Positions 16,696 through 25,462 of a stretch of 64,000 nucleotides of DNA are shown here, piece after piece. Each line of letters begins with the position of its first letter. Within the stretch, counting starts at the first letter, position 1. The stretch is from Maridesulfovibrio sp. (GTDB lineage Bacteria > Desulfobacterota > Desulfovibrionia > Desulfovibrionales > Desulfovibrionaceae): the NCBI RefSeq assembly GCF_963666665.1, contig NZ_OY762999.1, positions 2,113,501 through 2,177,500 on the forward strand, given 5' to 3'. Below the pieces are notes generated by a model. It was not told where the DNA came from. It ran no database searches and worked only from the letters and a program-made list of their open reading frames with translations. The position numbers and the translations under genes were made by a program.

Positions 16696-17295
16696 CTAAG
16701 CGTCGTGATCTGCCAGATATTTGGCGATCATGGAATCGTATTCAGAAACAAGCGCAAAAGTTTCCGCGGCGAGGTCTTTTCTCAGGGCGAGAGAAACCTT
16801 GCCGTCGTTCTTTTTCATGTCTTCAAGAATACGGGGGTAATGTACCGGACTGGGGACAACCAGAACAGAATGAAAATTCTTGGCTGAAGCACGCAGCATA
16901 GTAGGACCGCCGATGTCGATCTGCTCGACAGCGTTCTTCAGATCCTGCCCTTCGCTAACAGCCTTGGCAAAATTGTAGAGGTTAACGCAAACCATATCGA
17001 TAGTCTCGATTCCATGTTCTTCGAGAGTCGACAGGTGTTCCGGATTATCCTTGTCCGCGAGGATACCGCCATGCACGCTGGGGTGCAGGGTCTTTACACG
17101 GCCGCCCATGATTTCAGGGAAACCGGTAACTTCACTTACAGACTTAACCTCAAGTCCGGCATCAAGAAGCATTTTTCTTGTGCCGCCGGTGCTGATAAGT
17201 TCCACACCGAAGCCAGCCAACTCAGCCGCAAATTCAGCAAGACCGGATTTATCAGTAACACTGAGTACTCCGCGCTTTACAGGCAACATATCCAT
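16696..17295 (-). CDS. purH: Stand-alone IMP cyclohydrolase (PurH N-domain only)
   Basis: The 199-residue protein is the MGS-like cyclohydrolase half of PurH: VLSVTDKSGL, LISTGGT, VTGFPEIMGGRVKTLHP, VHGGILA and DIGGPTMLRASAKN. It closes the ring of FAICAR to IMP. The second domain of ordinary bifunctional PurH, AICAR transformylase, is absent and the gene ends cleanly at a terminator. The formyl transfer must be done by another enzyme. GGAG precedes the ATG. Confidence 0.92.
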   Translation of the reverse strand: MDMLPVKRGVLSVTDKSGLAEFAAELAGFGVELISTGGTRKMLLDAGLEVKSVSEVTGFPEIMGGRVKTLHPSVHGGILADKDNPEHLSTLEEHGIETIDMVCVNLYNFAKAVSEGQDLKNAVEQIDIGGPTMLRASAKNFHSVLVVPSPVHYPRILEDMKKNDGKVSLALRKDLAAETFALVSEYDSMIAKYLADHDA

Positions 17296-17382
17296 AACAC
17301 ATCTCCAGATTATTGTTTTTGTGGAGTTGTGCCGGATTTACGCAGTAAAGGCAAGTTCCGTACCGCACCTTTCTCGCCGGTA

Positions 17383-17426
17383 GTTGGTCCCCGCTCCCGA
17401 ACCACACGAACAGGAACGGGACCAAC
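17383..17426 (-). promoter_or_regulatory. Long hairpin in the purH leader
   Basis: On the minus strand GTTGGTCCCGTTCC pairs with GGGAGCGGGGACCAAC around a 14-base loop. It lies 88 bases before the purH start and after the TPR gene stop. No T-run follows. It could be a regulatory leader; no riboswitch class was matched with confidence. Confidence 0.4.
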
Positions 17427-17465
17427 CGGGAGGGGAGTCGGCTATATATAAAGGATCTGTGTGAG

Positions 17466-18020
17466 CTAAATCTGGCTCAGCAGTTCCTTAGCCGCTTCAT
17501 TTGCGGGATCCTTTTCAAGGATCATTTCAAGCTGCTCGACAGCCTTATCCTTCTGCCCCATGCAGACGTAAAGACCTGCGAGGGAGTAGCGGACTTCGTG
17601 CTTCTCGGGATCAACTTCGAGGAACCTTTCGAGGAACGGAATAGCTTCAGCCATTCTTTCAGCCTCGTGACCGATTCTGATGATACCGAAAAGAGCAACC
17701 ATGTTGCTGATGTTGATATCGAGAGCCTGAGAAAAGTTTTCAAAAGCTTCGTCCTGACGGGAAGTTTCCATCTGAATCAAGCCCATACCAGCGAAGCTCT
17801 TATCGGTTACTTCTACCTGATGTGCTTTTTCATACAGGGCCATGGCGTCATCATATTCACCGCGTTGTACTGCGATGGTTGCAAGACCGATGTAAGGATC
17901 GGGATGCACGCCGTTGGAACCGGCTGCCTTCTTGTAGTAATCTTCAGCCTTATCCAGTTCACCCATGAACAGATAACACTCACCGAGTTCCTTGTTAATT
18001 TCATAATCTAAGTGACTCAT
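17466..18020 (-). CDS. TPR-repeat protein
   Basis: The 184-residue soluble protein is almost all tetratricopeptide repeats, about five units (for example GELDKAEDYYKKA, GEYDDAMALYEKA, RQDEAFENFSQAL, GQKDKAVEQLEMIL). There is no signal peptide. GGAGGGG lies before the ATG. TPR domains are protein-binding scaffolds. A near-consensus sigma-54 site lies 83 bases upstream, divergent from the flagellar operon, so it may belong to the motility regulon; that role is inferred. Confidence 0.85.
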   Translation of the reverse strand: MSHLDYEINKELGECYLFMGELDKAEDYYKKAAGSNGVHPDPYIGLATIAVQRGEYDDAMALYEKAHQVEVTDKSFAGMGLIQMETSRQDEAFENFSQALDINISNMVALFGIIRIGHEAERMAEAIPFLERFLEVDPEKHEVRYSLAGLYVCMGQKDKAVEQLEMILEKDPANEAAKELLSQI

Positions 18021-18102
18021 AATTCCCCTCCGGAAATTTTATTTACCGCATGACAATCCAAAGCGGCATTTTTTTCGACCCCTCAGGGCCTGCCAAACAT
18101 TA

Positions 18103-18118
18103 TGCACACAGCGTGCCA
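18103..18118 (-). promoter_or_regulatory. Sigma-54 promoter reading to the TPR gene
   Basis: The minus strand reads TGGCACGCTGTGTGCA. The -24 box TGGCACG is perfect and the -12 box GTGCA keeps the GC pair with one mismatch to TTGCA, at correct spacing. It lies 83 bases upstream of the TPR start. Confidence 0.65.
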
Positions 18119-18245
18119 AAAACAGAATCAGCATTACTTCATTATATAGAGAGAACAATTGTTTCTACGCCTGATTTCCGACACTTGTTTGAACAAAGCT
18201 TATCAGCTGCAAGTTTTAATATTTAATTACAGGTATTTACGAAAA

Positions 18246-18261
18246 TGGAACGCCTTTTGCT
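18246..18261 (+). promoter_or_regulatory. Sigma-54 promoter of flgBC-fliE
   Basis: TGGAACGCCTTTTGCT matches the TGGCACG-N4-TTGCW consensus with a single change (C to A) and exact spacing. It lies 78 bases upstream of the flgB start. Sigma-54 control of rod and basal-body genes is common in Desulfovibrio-like and other bacteria. Confidence 0.8.
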
Positions 18262-18338
18262 AACAACAAACCAAATGAAATCATCAATTCTTTCCGGCCC
18301 TGATGGGCACCGGGAATTTTTTGCAGGAGGATATAAAC

Positions 18339-18749
18339 ATGAAAGGACTTTTCGGAAGCCACATCCAATTGACAGGTAAAGTGCTTGACCTGAGACTGCA
18401 GCGTCAAAACCTTGTCTCCTCCAATCTGGCTAACGTCAATACCCCCGGCTACAAGGAAAAACGCCTTGAGTTTGAAGAAGACCTTCAAAAAGCCATGGGA
18501 CTTGATGCCAAAGGTAAGATGACCAGAACCAGCAAGATGCACATCCCCACAGCTTTCGATTCAAACAAATTTCAGGGAGATGTTATCTCCAAGTTTGAAC
18601 CAAGAGTCATCCACGGTGAAAACCGGGTCGACATGGATAAAGAGATGGTCGCCATGGCCAAGAACACTCTTTACTACAATGCCCTCTCCCAGGTTATAGG
18701 GAAAAATTTTCAGGGCATGACCAAAATCATTCAGGAAGGAGCTAGGTAA
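18339..18749 (+). CDS. flgB: Flagellar basal-body rod protein FlgB
   Basis: The start at MKGLFGSHIQL (18339) has GGAGG upstream; a start 12 codons earlier has none. The 136-residue protein carries the N-terminal rod motif LVSSNLANVNTPGYKEKR and a C-terminal coiled segment. FlgB is a proximal rod subunit exported by the flagellar secretion system. Its stop overlaps the flgC start by one base (TAATG). Confidence 0.95.
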   Translation: MKGLFGSHIQLTGKVLDLRLQRQNLVSSNLANVNTPGYKEKRLEFEEDLQKAMGLDAKGKMTRTSKMHIPTAFDSNKFQGDVISKFEPRVIHGENRVDMDKEMVAMAKNTLYYNALSQVIGKNFQGMTKIIQEGAR

Positions 18750-19192
18750 TGAACTTCTTCACAGCACTTGATATCGGAGCTTCGGGGCTCAAAGCCCAAA
18801 GGGAGTATCTGAACGTTGTGTCCATGAACATGGCAAACGCCAAGACAACACGTACAGCCGAAGGCGGTCCCTACCGCCGCAAGAGTGTTTCCATGGAGTC
18901 CAGCCCTGTTCTCTCTCCTTTTGAAACCGCCATGAACCAGCAGCTCAACCAGCAGCTCCGAGGCGTAACAGTCCGAGGCATCGTCTCCGACACCCGCCCC
19001 TTTAAAGAGGTTTATGAACCCAACCACCCTGATGCAGATAAAAAGGGAATCGTCAGATATCCGGACATCAACGTGGTTGAAGAGATGGTCAACATGATCA
19101 CCATCAGCAGATCTTACGAAGCCAATGCGCAGGCAGTAGACTCCGCCAAAAGGATGTTCAACCGCGCATTGAGAATTGGAATGGGCCAGTAA
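18749..19192 (+). CDS. flgC: Flagellar basal-body rod protein FlgC
   Basis: The 147-residue protein has the rod-family N-terminus with LNVVSMNMANAKTTRT and the C-terminal NVVEEMVNMITISRSYEAN that pairs with it in the coiled coil. FlgC is a proximal rod subunit. It is coupled to flgB by a one-base overlap. Confidence 0.95.
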   Translation: MNFFTALDIGASGLKAQREYLNVVSMNMANAKTTRTAEGGPYRRKSVSMESSPVLSPFETAMNQQLNQQLRGVTVRGIVSDTRPFKEVYEPNHPDADKKGIVRYPDINVVEEMVNMITISRSYEANAQAVDSAKRMFNRALRIGMGQ

Positions 19193-19245
19193 TTATCGGC
19201 TGACCCTATACGACGGATTTCCGACTTTCGAAAAAGGAGCAACAA

Positions 19246-19572
19246 ATGTCTATCAGAAACGTAGCAATGCAGGCATACACCAATGCCATTCAGAACCAGC
19301 AGAAATTCGACAAAAAGTTCGACAAGACCATGGACCTTAACAAGGCCGCCCCGAACTCTTTTTCCGAAACCCTGACTGACTCATTAAAAAGCGTTAATGA
19401 ACTTCAGGGCCAGAAAAAGCAGATGATCGAAGAATTTGCTTCCGGCAAAACCCAGAACGTCCACGAATTAATGATTTCACTGCAGAAAGCCAGCGTTGCC
19501 ATGACCATGACCAGTACTGTACGCACCAAAGTTATGACTGCGTATCAGGAAGTCATGAAAATGCCTTTCTAA
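19246..19572 (+). CDS. fliE: Flagellar hook-basal body protein FliE
   Basis: The 108-residue protein ends with the FliE signature VHELMISLQKASVAMTMT followed by VRTKVMTAYQEVMKMPF. FliE joins the MS ring to the rod. AAGGAG lies before the ATG. It is the last gene of the first flagellar subunit, with a strong hairpin after it. Confidence 0.95.
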   Translation: MSIRNVAMQAYTNAIQNQQKFDKKFDKTMDLNKAAPNSFSETLTDSLKSVNELQGQKKQMIEEFASGKTQNVHELMISLQKASVAMTMTSTVRTKVMTAYQEVMKMPF

Positions 19573-19610
19573 ATCTGACAGAACCGCTCCTTTATCTGTC
19601 TCCGAAATAT

Positions 19611-19650
19611 TGCTACCACGCGCCCCTGCTACGAGGGGGTTCGTGGTAGC
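19611..19650 (+). terminator. Hairpin between fliE and fliF
   Basis: GCTACCACG pairs with CGTGGTAGC, with a second inner stem (CGCCCCT/GAGGGGG), followed by TTTCCTGT. It is a strong stem with a poor T-run: a partial terminator or attenuator. fliF has its own promoter after it. Confidence 0.6.
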
Positions 19651-19758
19651 TTTCCTGTATCATCCTCATTGACATTTTTTTGTCACCCCCTTCCTCCACA
19701 CCATAAAGACCAAGATAAACTCACGCTAAGATATCGTTTTAATTAATATCTTTACTAA

Positions 19759-19774
19759 TGGTCCACCATTTGCT
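19759..19774 (+). promoter_or_regulatory. Sigma-54 promoter of fliFGHI
   Basis: TGGTCCACCATTTGCT has the invariant GG and GC at exact 24/12 spacing and a full TTGCT box; the -24 box departs from consensus at three places. It lies 33 bases upstream of the fliF start. Confidence 0.65.
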
Positions 19775-19806
19775 TAAACAAATGAAAAATCGTCAGGAGT
19801 TTAAGT

Positions 19807-21411
19807 ATGCCAAATTTCATAGCTGAGTATCTGGGTAAATTTCAGAATTTCTGGTCCGACCGAACTGTCTCGCAGAGAATCATGATCGGAGGGCTTGCGG
19901 CCACCGTCGTAATTGCCTTCATTCTCATGGTTTTCTGGCTCAACCAGACAGAATACCGTGTTCTTTACACCAAACTGTATGCTGAAGATGCTTCCCGTGT
20001 TGTTTCCATCCTGCAATCCACCAAAGAGCCTTACAAAATTCAGGATAACGGCTCCACCATTTTGGTTCCTGCGGACAAGGTATATGACCTGCGTCTGAAA
20101 ATTGCCGGTGAAGGAGCTCTTCACGGACAGGGAATCGGTTATGAAATTTTCGATGAGGTCCAGATCGGACAGACAGACTTCATCCAGCGCATCAACTACC
20201 AGAGAGCTCTTCAGGGCGAGCTGGCCAGAACAATCAGCGAATTTCCGCAGGTTGAACGTGCCAGAGTACACCTTGTTCTGCCTGCGAAGTCTCTTTTTAT
20301 TGAAGAACAAGTTGAGCCCTCTGCTTCCGTAGTTCTAAAGCTTAAAGACGGCGAAAAGCTTGCCGACAAGCAGATCAAGGGAGTTCTCAACCTCGTGGTA
20401 ATGTCTGTTGAAGGCTTGAAGCCTGCACATGTAACCATTACTGACATGCGCGGACAGGTCCTCTACCAGCCTGAAGATGACGGCGGACTGGGGCTGAACA
20501 TCACCAACAGCCAGCTTGAATACAAGTCCGGCCTTGAATCCAAGATTGAACAGCGCATCCAGCGCCTGCTCATGCCCATCGTCGGCGCGGATAAAGTTAT
20601 TGCCAAGGTTAACGCAGATCTCGACTTCAGACAGCGCACCATCAAGACAGAAGCATATGACCCTGACGGTCAGGTTGCACGCTCTGAACAGACCAGCGAA
20701 GAAACTACCCGCGGCACCGCCAACGTAGATGGCGGCGTACCCGAAGCAAACTTCAGGGGTGACGGTTTCACCGGAACAGCGACCACTCAGGACTCAGCAC
20801 GTGAAACCCGTACCACCAACTATGAAATCAACAAAGAAGAACAGCAGATCATCGTTCCTGTGGGCGAACTCAAGCGCCTCAGTGTAGCGGTTATCGTTGA
20901 CGGAACTTATACAAAGAACCCTGACACAGGTGAAATGACCTACGTACCCCGCTCTGAAGAAGAAATGCAGCGCATCCGGGAACTGGTCAGCTCAGCTGTA
21001 GGCTACGACGAAGTACGCGGTGACATCGTTGAGGTCTCCAATATGTCCTTCGGCATACAGGACATGTTCGGCGATGAAGGCCTCATGCGCACCATGCTTG
21101 AATATGCTCAGCGCCTCGGTAAGCCTTTCCTTAACGGCCTGCTTATCTTCCTCTTCCTGATTCTGGTTGTACGCCCGGTAATCATGGCTCTGATCAAGCC
21201 CCGTGTGGCTGAAGAAGAAATTGACGAAGTTGCCGGTCTGCCTGAAGCAGGAGAAAGACTCGCAATTGATGAAAGTGATCTTGACGAAGAGGCTCTTGAT
21301 ACGGCACGTAGACTGGAGAACGCCAAGGCTCAGGCTCTGCAACTTTCGGAAAAGAATATGGATCAGGCTGTGCAGGTGCTGAAGAGCTGGCTGAAGCAGG
21401 AGGCAGCTTAA
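19807..21411 (+). CDS. fliF: Flagellar MS-ring protein FliF
   Basis: The 534-residue protein has an N-terminal membrane helix (about residues 23-42), the YscJ/FliF ring-building domains (SRVVSILQSTKEPYKI, RVHLVLPAKSLF), a linker rich in acidic and Thr residues, and a second membrane helix (about 443-463). The C-terminal cytoplasmic tail binds FliG. FliF forms the ring that holds the rod, switch and export gate. CAGGAG precedes the ATG. Confidence 0.97.
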   Translation: MPNFIAEYLGKFQNFWSDRTVSQRIMIGGLAATVVIAFILMVFWLNQTEYRVLYTKLYAEDASRVVSILQSTKEPYKIQDNGSTILVPADKVYDLRLKIAGEGALHGQGIGYEIFDEVQIGQTDFIQRINYQRALQGELARTISEFPQVERARVHLVLPAKSLFIEEQVEPSASVVLKLKDGEKLADKQIKGVLNLVVMSVEGLKPAHVTITDMRGQVLYQPEDDGGLGLNITNSQLEYKSGLESKIEQRIQRLLMPIVGADKVIAKVNADLDFRQRTIKTEAYDPDGQVARSEQTSEETTRGTANVDGGVPEANFRGDGFTGTATTQDSARETRTTNYEINKEEQQIIVPVGELKRLSVAVIVDGTYTKNPDTGEMTYVPRSEEEMQRIRELVSSAVGYDEVRGDIVEVSNMSFGIQDMFGDEGLMRTMLEYAQRLGKPFLNGLLIFLFLILVVRPVIMALIKPRVAEEEIDEVAGLPEAGERLAIDESDLDEEALDTARRLENAKAQALQLSEKNMDQAVQVLKSWLKQEAA

Positions 21412-21412
21412 A

Positions 21413-22414
21413 TTGTCTACGCCGTTCACCGGTAATCAAAAAACAGCAATCGTACTTCTTGCCCTCGGGGACAAGTTTACCGCTGAAGCCTTCAAACGCA
21501 TGAACCGTCAGGAAATTGCCGACGTGTCAAGAGCCATGCTGGAGATGGATTCAGTCCCGAAAGAACAGGTTTTGGAAGTACTCAAAGAGTTCAATGAAAC
21601 TCTGGCATATGGAGCTGAACTCCTCATGGGCGGAGCCGATCAGGTCAAAAGACTGCTCAGCAAATCCCTTGACGAGGAAACCGCAAAATACATTCTGGAT
21701 AAGCTCGACCTTGAAAGCGGCCCCGCTCCGTTTCAGGAACTCCAGAACGTCAGCCCCAAGATTCTGGCCCAGATTCTCAGAAACGAGCATCCGCAGACAC
21801 TGGCCCTCATTATCGGCCATCTGCACCCGGATCAGGCAGCGGACCTTATATCCAACCTGCCCGGCGGCGTTAGAGCCGAAGTGCTTATGAGACTTGCCAA
21901 GCTTGAAGCTGTCGCAGAAGAGATGCTCATGGAAGTGGATCGGGTGCTGCAAAGCCAGCTGATCGCCATGGGTGGCAAGGAAGGTAAGAAAGTGGGCGGC
22001 GTTCCCGCAGTAGCGGAAATCCTCAACGCCGTAGACCGCTCCACAGAAGAGGAAGTTCTTTCAGAAATCGAGGAAGAATCCACCCAGATGGCCGAAGAAA
22101 TCAGGAACCTCATGTTCGTTTTCGAAGACATCAAGGGACTGGACGACCGCGCAATCCGCGAACTGCTCAAGGAAGTTTCAAACGAAGAGCTCACCACTGC
22201 ACTCAAGGGTGCCTCCGACGATTTACAGGAGCTCTTCTTCAAGAACATGTCCGAGCGTGCTTCCAATATGATCCGCGAAGACCTCGAAATCATGGGCCCT
22301 GTGAAGCTCTCCGATGTGGAAGCTGCACAGCAGAATATTGTTAAGAACATCCGCCGCCTCGAAGACGAGGGCCGGATTATGATCAGCAGAGGTTCAGGAG
22401 ATGTCTTTGTCTAA
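21413..22414 (+). CDS. fliG: Flagellar motor switch protein FliG
   Basis: The start is TTG at 21413-21415, one base after the fliF stop, with GGAGG inside the fliF end. The 333-residue protein has the FliG armadillo domains, EHPQTLALI in the middle and the charged C-terminal torque helix region (DDRAIRELLKEV, then MSERASNMIREDLEIMG). FliG couples ion flow through the stator to rotation. Confidence 0.97.
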   Translation: MSTPFTGNQKTAIVLLALGDKFTAEAFKRMNRQEIADVSRAMLEMDSVPKEQVLEVLKEFNETLAYGAELLMGGADQVKRLLSKSLDEETAKYILDKLDLESGPAPFQELQNVSPKILAQILRNEHPQTLALIIGHLHPDQAADLISNLPGGVRAEVLMRLAKLEAVAEEMLMEVDRVLQSQLIAMGGKEGKKVGGVPAVAEILNAVDRSTEEEVLSEIEEESTQMAEEIRNLMFVFEDIKGLDDRAIRELLKEVSNEELTTALKGASDDLQELFFKNMSERASNMIREDLEIMGPVKLSDVEAAQQNIVKNIRRLEDEGRIMISRGSGDVFV

Positions 22415-23138
22415 AGCTGAAGACAATAAGTTCTACACCGGTAGGGTTATCATGGGTCTTGATTCCAATAACAAGACTCAGGAGATGACTATACAGGAAA
22501 TGGAAGGCAAGAAGAAGCCGACCTGGAACGAAGACACTGACCGCGAATATTACGAGCGGGTCAAAGCCAAAGCCCAGAACATGGCCAAGGAAATTATTGC
22601 CAAGGCCATGGCTGAGGCGGAACAGATCCGTGTTACTGCTCAGGCTGAAGGTTATGCAGCAGGACAGCAACAGGCAGCACAGGAAGCCGAACAGCATTTG
22701 ATCGGTTTCAGCCAAAATGTAGCCCAGACCCTGCAAGGCATCCAAGCCCAAGCACACAATGCCATGATGGCCCAGTCAGCTGACGCCATCTCACTGATCT
22801 TCATGGTTATTGAAAAAACACTGTCCGTAGAAATGGAAACCCGCAGGCAGGAAATTCTTGCATCCCTGCTGGATGACGCCCTGAACCGCATCGACTCCAT
22901 GACCCAGCTTGTAATCAAGGTTTCACCGGCTGACAGTGAAATCATCGGCTCCCTGCTGGAACAAGCACGGACCGAATTCCCTGATCTCGCCAAGTGGCGG
23001 ATTAAAGCAGACCCGGCTATCGACAACGGCGGTGTAATTGTTGAAGCTGCCGACGCCATGATCGAGAACACTATTACTTCCCGCTGGGAAGGCGTACAGG
23101 AAATTCTCGGACAGCTGACACCCGGGACAGGAGAATAG
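22401..23138 (+). CDS. fliH: Flagellar assembly protein FliH
   Basis: The gene overlaps the end of fliG by 14 bases and precedes fliI by two. The 245-residue protein has an Ala/Glu/Gln-rich coiled coil (about 55-110) and a conserved C-terminal domain with IKADPAIDNGGVIVE. FliH binds and restrains the ATPase FliI at the export gate. The start ATG at 22401 has AGAGG eight bases before it. Confidence 0.9.
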   Translation: MSLSKAEDNKFYTGRVIMGLDSNNKTQEMTIQEMEGKKKPTWNEDTDREYYERVKAKAQNMAKEIIAKAMAEAEQIRVTAQAEGYAAGQQQAAQEAEQHLIGFSQNVAQTLQGIQAQAHNAMMAQSADAISLIFMVIEKTLSVEMETRRQEILASLLDDALNRIDSMTQLVIKVSPADSEIIGSLLEQARTEFPDLAKWRIKADPAIDNGGVIVEAADAMIENTITSRWEGVQEILGQLTPGTGE

Positions 23139-23140
23139 TA

Positions 23141-24454
23141 ATGGCCGACATGAAAGGCTGCACTCAACTCCTTAACGCACTGGATCCCTGCCGAAGCTAT
23201 GGCCGGGTCAGCAAGGTAGTCGGACTTATTGCCGAGGGGAAAGGTATCAAGGCTCCCTTGGGATCGGTCTGCCAGCTCATTCCAGAAGACGCCGAATCTC
23301 CCATCGCTGCTGAGGTGGTCGGTTTCCGAGACGGATCATGCTTATTCATGCCTTACGGGGAAATGCATGGCATCAGCTCCGGAAGCCTGATTGAAAACTC
23401 CAAAACACCGCCTAAAGTTCCTGTGGGCATGAGCCTGCTCGGCCGCGCCGTAGATGCTTTTGGCGAACCCATTGACGGCAAGGGACCAATCTTCCCCGAA
23501 GCATACAATCCCCTACATCGCGATCCTCCCAACCCGCTTGAACGTCCGCGCATCAATGAACCGCTTGATGTTGGTGTTAAAGCAATCAACGGACTGCTTA
23601 CTCTGGGCAAGGGCCAGCGCATGGGCATCATGGCCGGATCCGGCGTCGGCAAATCGACACTGCTCTCCATGATGGCCCGCTACACCGTTGCTGACATCAA
23701 CGTTATCGCCCTGATCGGTGAGCGCGGACGTGAGGTTGTAGAATTCATTGAACGAGATCTCGGACCAGAAGGACTCGCCCGTTCCGTGCTGGTTATCGCC
23801 ACTTCGGACAAAAGCCCGCTTATCCGTATGCGCGCGGCCTATACTGCCACCGCCATTGCCGAATATTTCCGCGACCTGAATAAAGACGTGCTCTTGATGA
23901 TGGATTCAGTCACCCGCTTTGCCATGGCCGGACGTGAAGTAGGTCTTGCAGCAGGTGAACCACCGACACGTGGAGGATACACCCCTTCAGTTTTCGCACA
24001 GCTACCTAAACTGCTTGAGCGCGCCGGTAAAAATCCGCACGGCTCCATCACCGGGGTCTACACAGTACTTGTTGACGGCGATGACTTTACCGAACCCATT
24101 GCAGATGCCGTACGTTCAATTCTTGACGGGCACATAGTGCTCACCCGTGACCTTGCCGACCAAGGGCATTACCCCTGTATCGACGTGCTTAAAAGCGTCA
24201 GCCGTGTTCGCGGTGATATTGTACAGGGTGATATTGTTACTGCCGGACGCAAGGTGCTCGGCCAACTGGCTACTTTTCGTAAAGTGGAAGACATGGTCAA
24301 TATTGGTGCTTACCAGAAAGGTGCAAACCCGGAAATTGACACCGCCATCAAAATGGTTCCGGCGATTAACGTATTCTTGCAACAACTCGTCGAAGATAAG
24401 CAGACTATTGAAGAGAGCTTTGCCAAACTAATGGAACTTGCAGCAGCAAGTTAG
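23141..24454 (+). CDS. fliI: Flagellum-specific ATPase FliI
   Basis: The 437-residue protein is an F1-beta-like ATPase. It has Walker A GSGVGKST (about residue 168), IGERGREVVEF, Walker B VLLMMDSVTRFA and GEPPTRGGYTPSVFA. It energises export of flagellar subunits. It is two bases after fliH. No fliJ follows; the flagellar run ends here. Confidence 0.97.
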   Translation: MADMKGCTQLLNALDPCRSYGRVSKVVGLIAEGKGIKAPLGSVCQLIPEDAESPIAAEVVGFRDGSCLFMPYGEMHGISSGSLIENSKTPPKVPVGMSLLGRAVDAFGEPIDGKGPIFPEAYNPLHRDPPNPLERPRINEPLDVGVKAINGLLTLGKGQRMGIMAGSGVGKSTLLSMMARYTVADINVIALIGERGREVVEFIERDLGPEGLARSVLVIATSDKSPLIRMRAAYTATAIAEYFRDLNKDVLLMMDSVTRFAMAGREVGLAAGEPPTRGGYTPSVFAQLPKLLERAGKNPHGSITGVYTVLVDGDDFTEPIADAVRSILDGHIVLTRDLADQGHYPCIDVLKSVSRVRGDIVQGDIVTAGRKVLGQLATFRKVEDMVNIGAYQKGANPEIDTAIKMVPAINVFLQQLVEDKQTIEESFAKLMELAAAS

Positions 24455-24603
24455 CATGATCCTGCCTGTCATAGAACACCACCGAACAAGTCTTTTTATG
24501 TCAGTTTAAGCCTATTGATATTATCATGGATTAAACTGGCATTTACTGCTAACAATCGATTCTTGAAGTAGCACTACTACCCCAAAGCCCGCGTTAGCAT
24601 AAA

Positions 24604-25458
24604 ATGACTAAATCCATAATACTCTCCACCATTGCCGCGATATTAATCCTACTGCCTACAATATCTGTTGCGTCTTCCCCATTAATCATTACTCACTCTT
24701 CAACCATGCCCCCTCTGGCTTTCATTAACAAAGAAGGGGCACCGGACGGAGTTCTTATTGATTTCTGGAAAGAATGGGCAAAACAGATTGAAGTAGAAAT
24801 TGTGTTCAATCTTCAACCATGGAAAGATGCTGTACAAGACACTGTAAGTGGCAATGCAGACATTAACGGGGGTATGTTTTATTCTGAAAGTCGTGCCCAA
24901 AAAATGAACTACGGCGACTACCTCTTCCAAATCAAGGGGAGTCTTTTTGCCACTCCTGACATTATAGTTGATAATACAATTATAGAAGGACAAAGCTGTG
25001 GGGTAATCAAGGCTGACTATTCAAAAATTTACATGGAAAAGCATTACCCTTATACCCAGCTAATGCTATTCAATTCAGCAGCTGAAATGTTTAATGCAGC
25101 AGTAGAAGGAAGGGTTAAAACATTTGTCGCTGATTACCCTGTAGCAATCTATCTTCTTAGTGAGCTGGGAATTGCAAATTCATTTGAATGTGTTCAGGAC
25201 TTATACACAAGAGAGCTATATCCCACGGTGAGCAAGCAGAAATCAGACTTGATCAAACTAATCAACCTGAATATGGCGGCGATTCCTCAAGAAAGAAAAA
25301 AAATAATCATAAATAAATGGCTGGACTTTACCCCCGGCAGCAATAATCATCGCAAGACAGCCGGAATAATTACTATTTTAGCACTCATAACGATATCTTA
25401 CATACACCGTAACGAAATTAAAACAGCCATCAAATTCGTTAAAGACAAATTAGTATAA
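24604..25458 (+). CDS. Solute-binding-like (SBP_bac_3) membrane-anchored protein
   Basis: The 284-residue protein has a signal peptide (about 1-23), an amino-acid-binding-protein-like domain (MPPLAFINKEGAPDGVLIDFW, NGGMFYSESRA) and, near the end, a membrane helix (about 252-268) followed by a short basic tail. It looks like the sensor half of a receptor without a kinase, cyclase or transporter partner. It lies 149 bases after fliI on the same strand; a motility role is not shown by the sequence. Confidence 0.75.
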   Translation: MTKSIILSTIAAILILLPTISVASSPLIITHSSTMPPLAFINKEGAPDGVLIDFWKEWAKQIEVEIVFNLQPWKDAVQDTVSGNADINGGMFYSESRAQKMNYGDYLFQIKGSLFATPDIIVDNTIIEGQSCGVIKADYSKIYMEKHYPYTQLMLFNSAAEMFNAAVEGRVKTFVADYPVAIYLLSELGIANSFECVQDLYTRELYPTVSKQKSDLIKLINLNMAAIPQERKKIIINKWLDFTPGSNNHRKTAGIITILALITISYIHRNEIKTAIKFVKDKLV

Positions 25459-25462
25459 CAAG

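Larger units (their letters stand above)
18021..18338. other. Divergent regulatory region, TPR gene / flgB
   Basis: No gene is seen in these 318 bases. They hold two divergent sigma-54 sites, at 18103-18118 (minus) and 18246-18261 (plus), about 130 bases apart. The part between could hold enhancer sites for a flagellar NtrC-type activator, but no repeated motif was recognised. Confidence 0.5.

Noticed and set aside
17296..17465. ZTP (pfl) riboswitch upstream of purH.
   Set aside because: The gene context fits, but the conserved GACUGGCGA core and paired CCACCGGGGAGC-type segment are not found; only a hairpin is reported.
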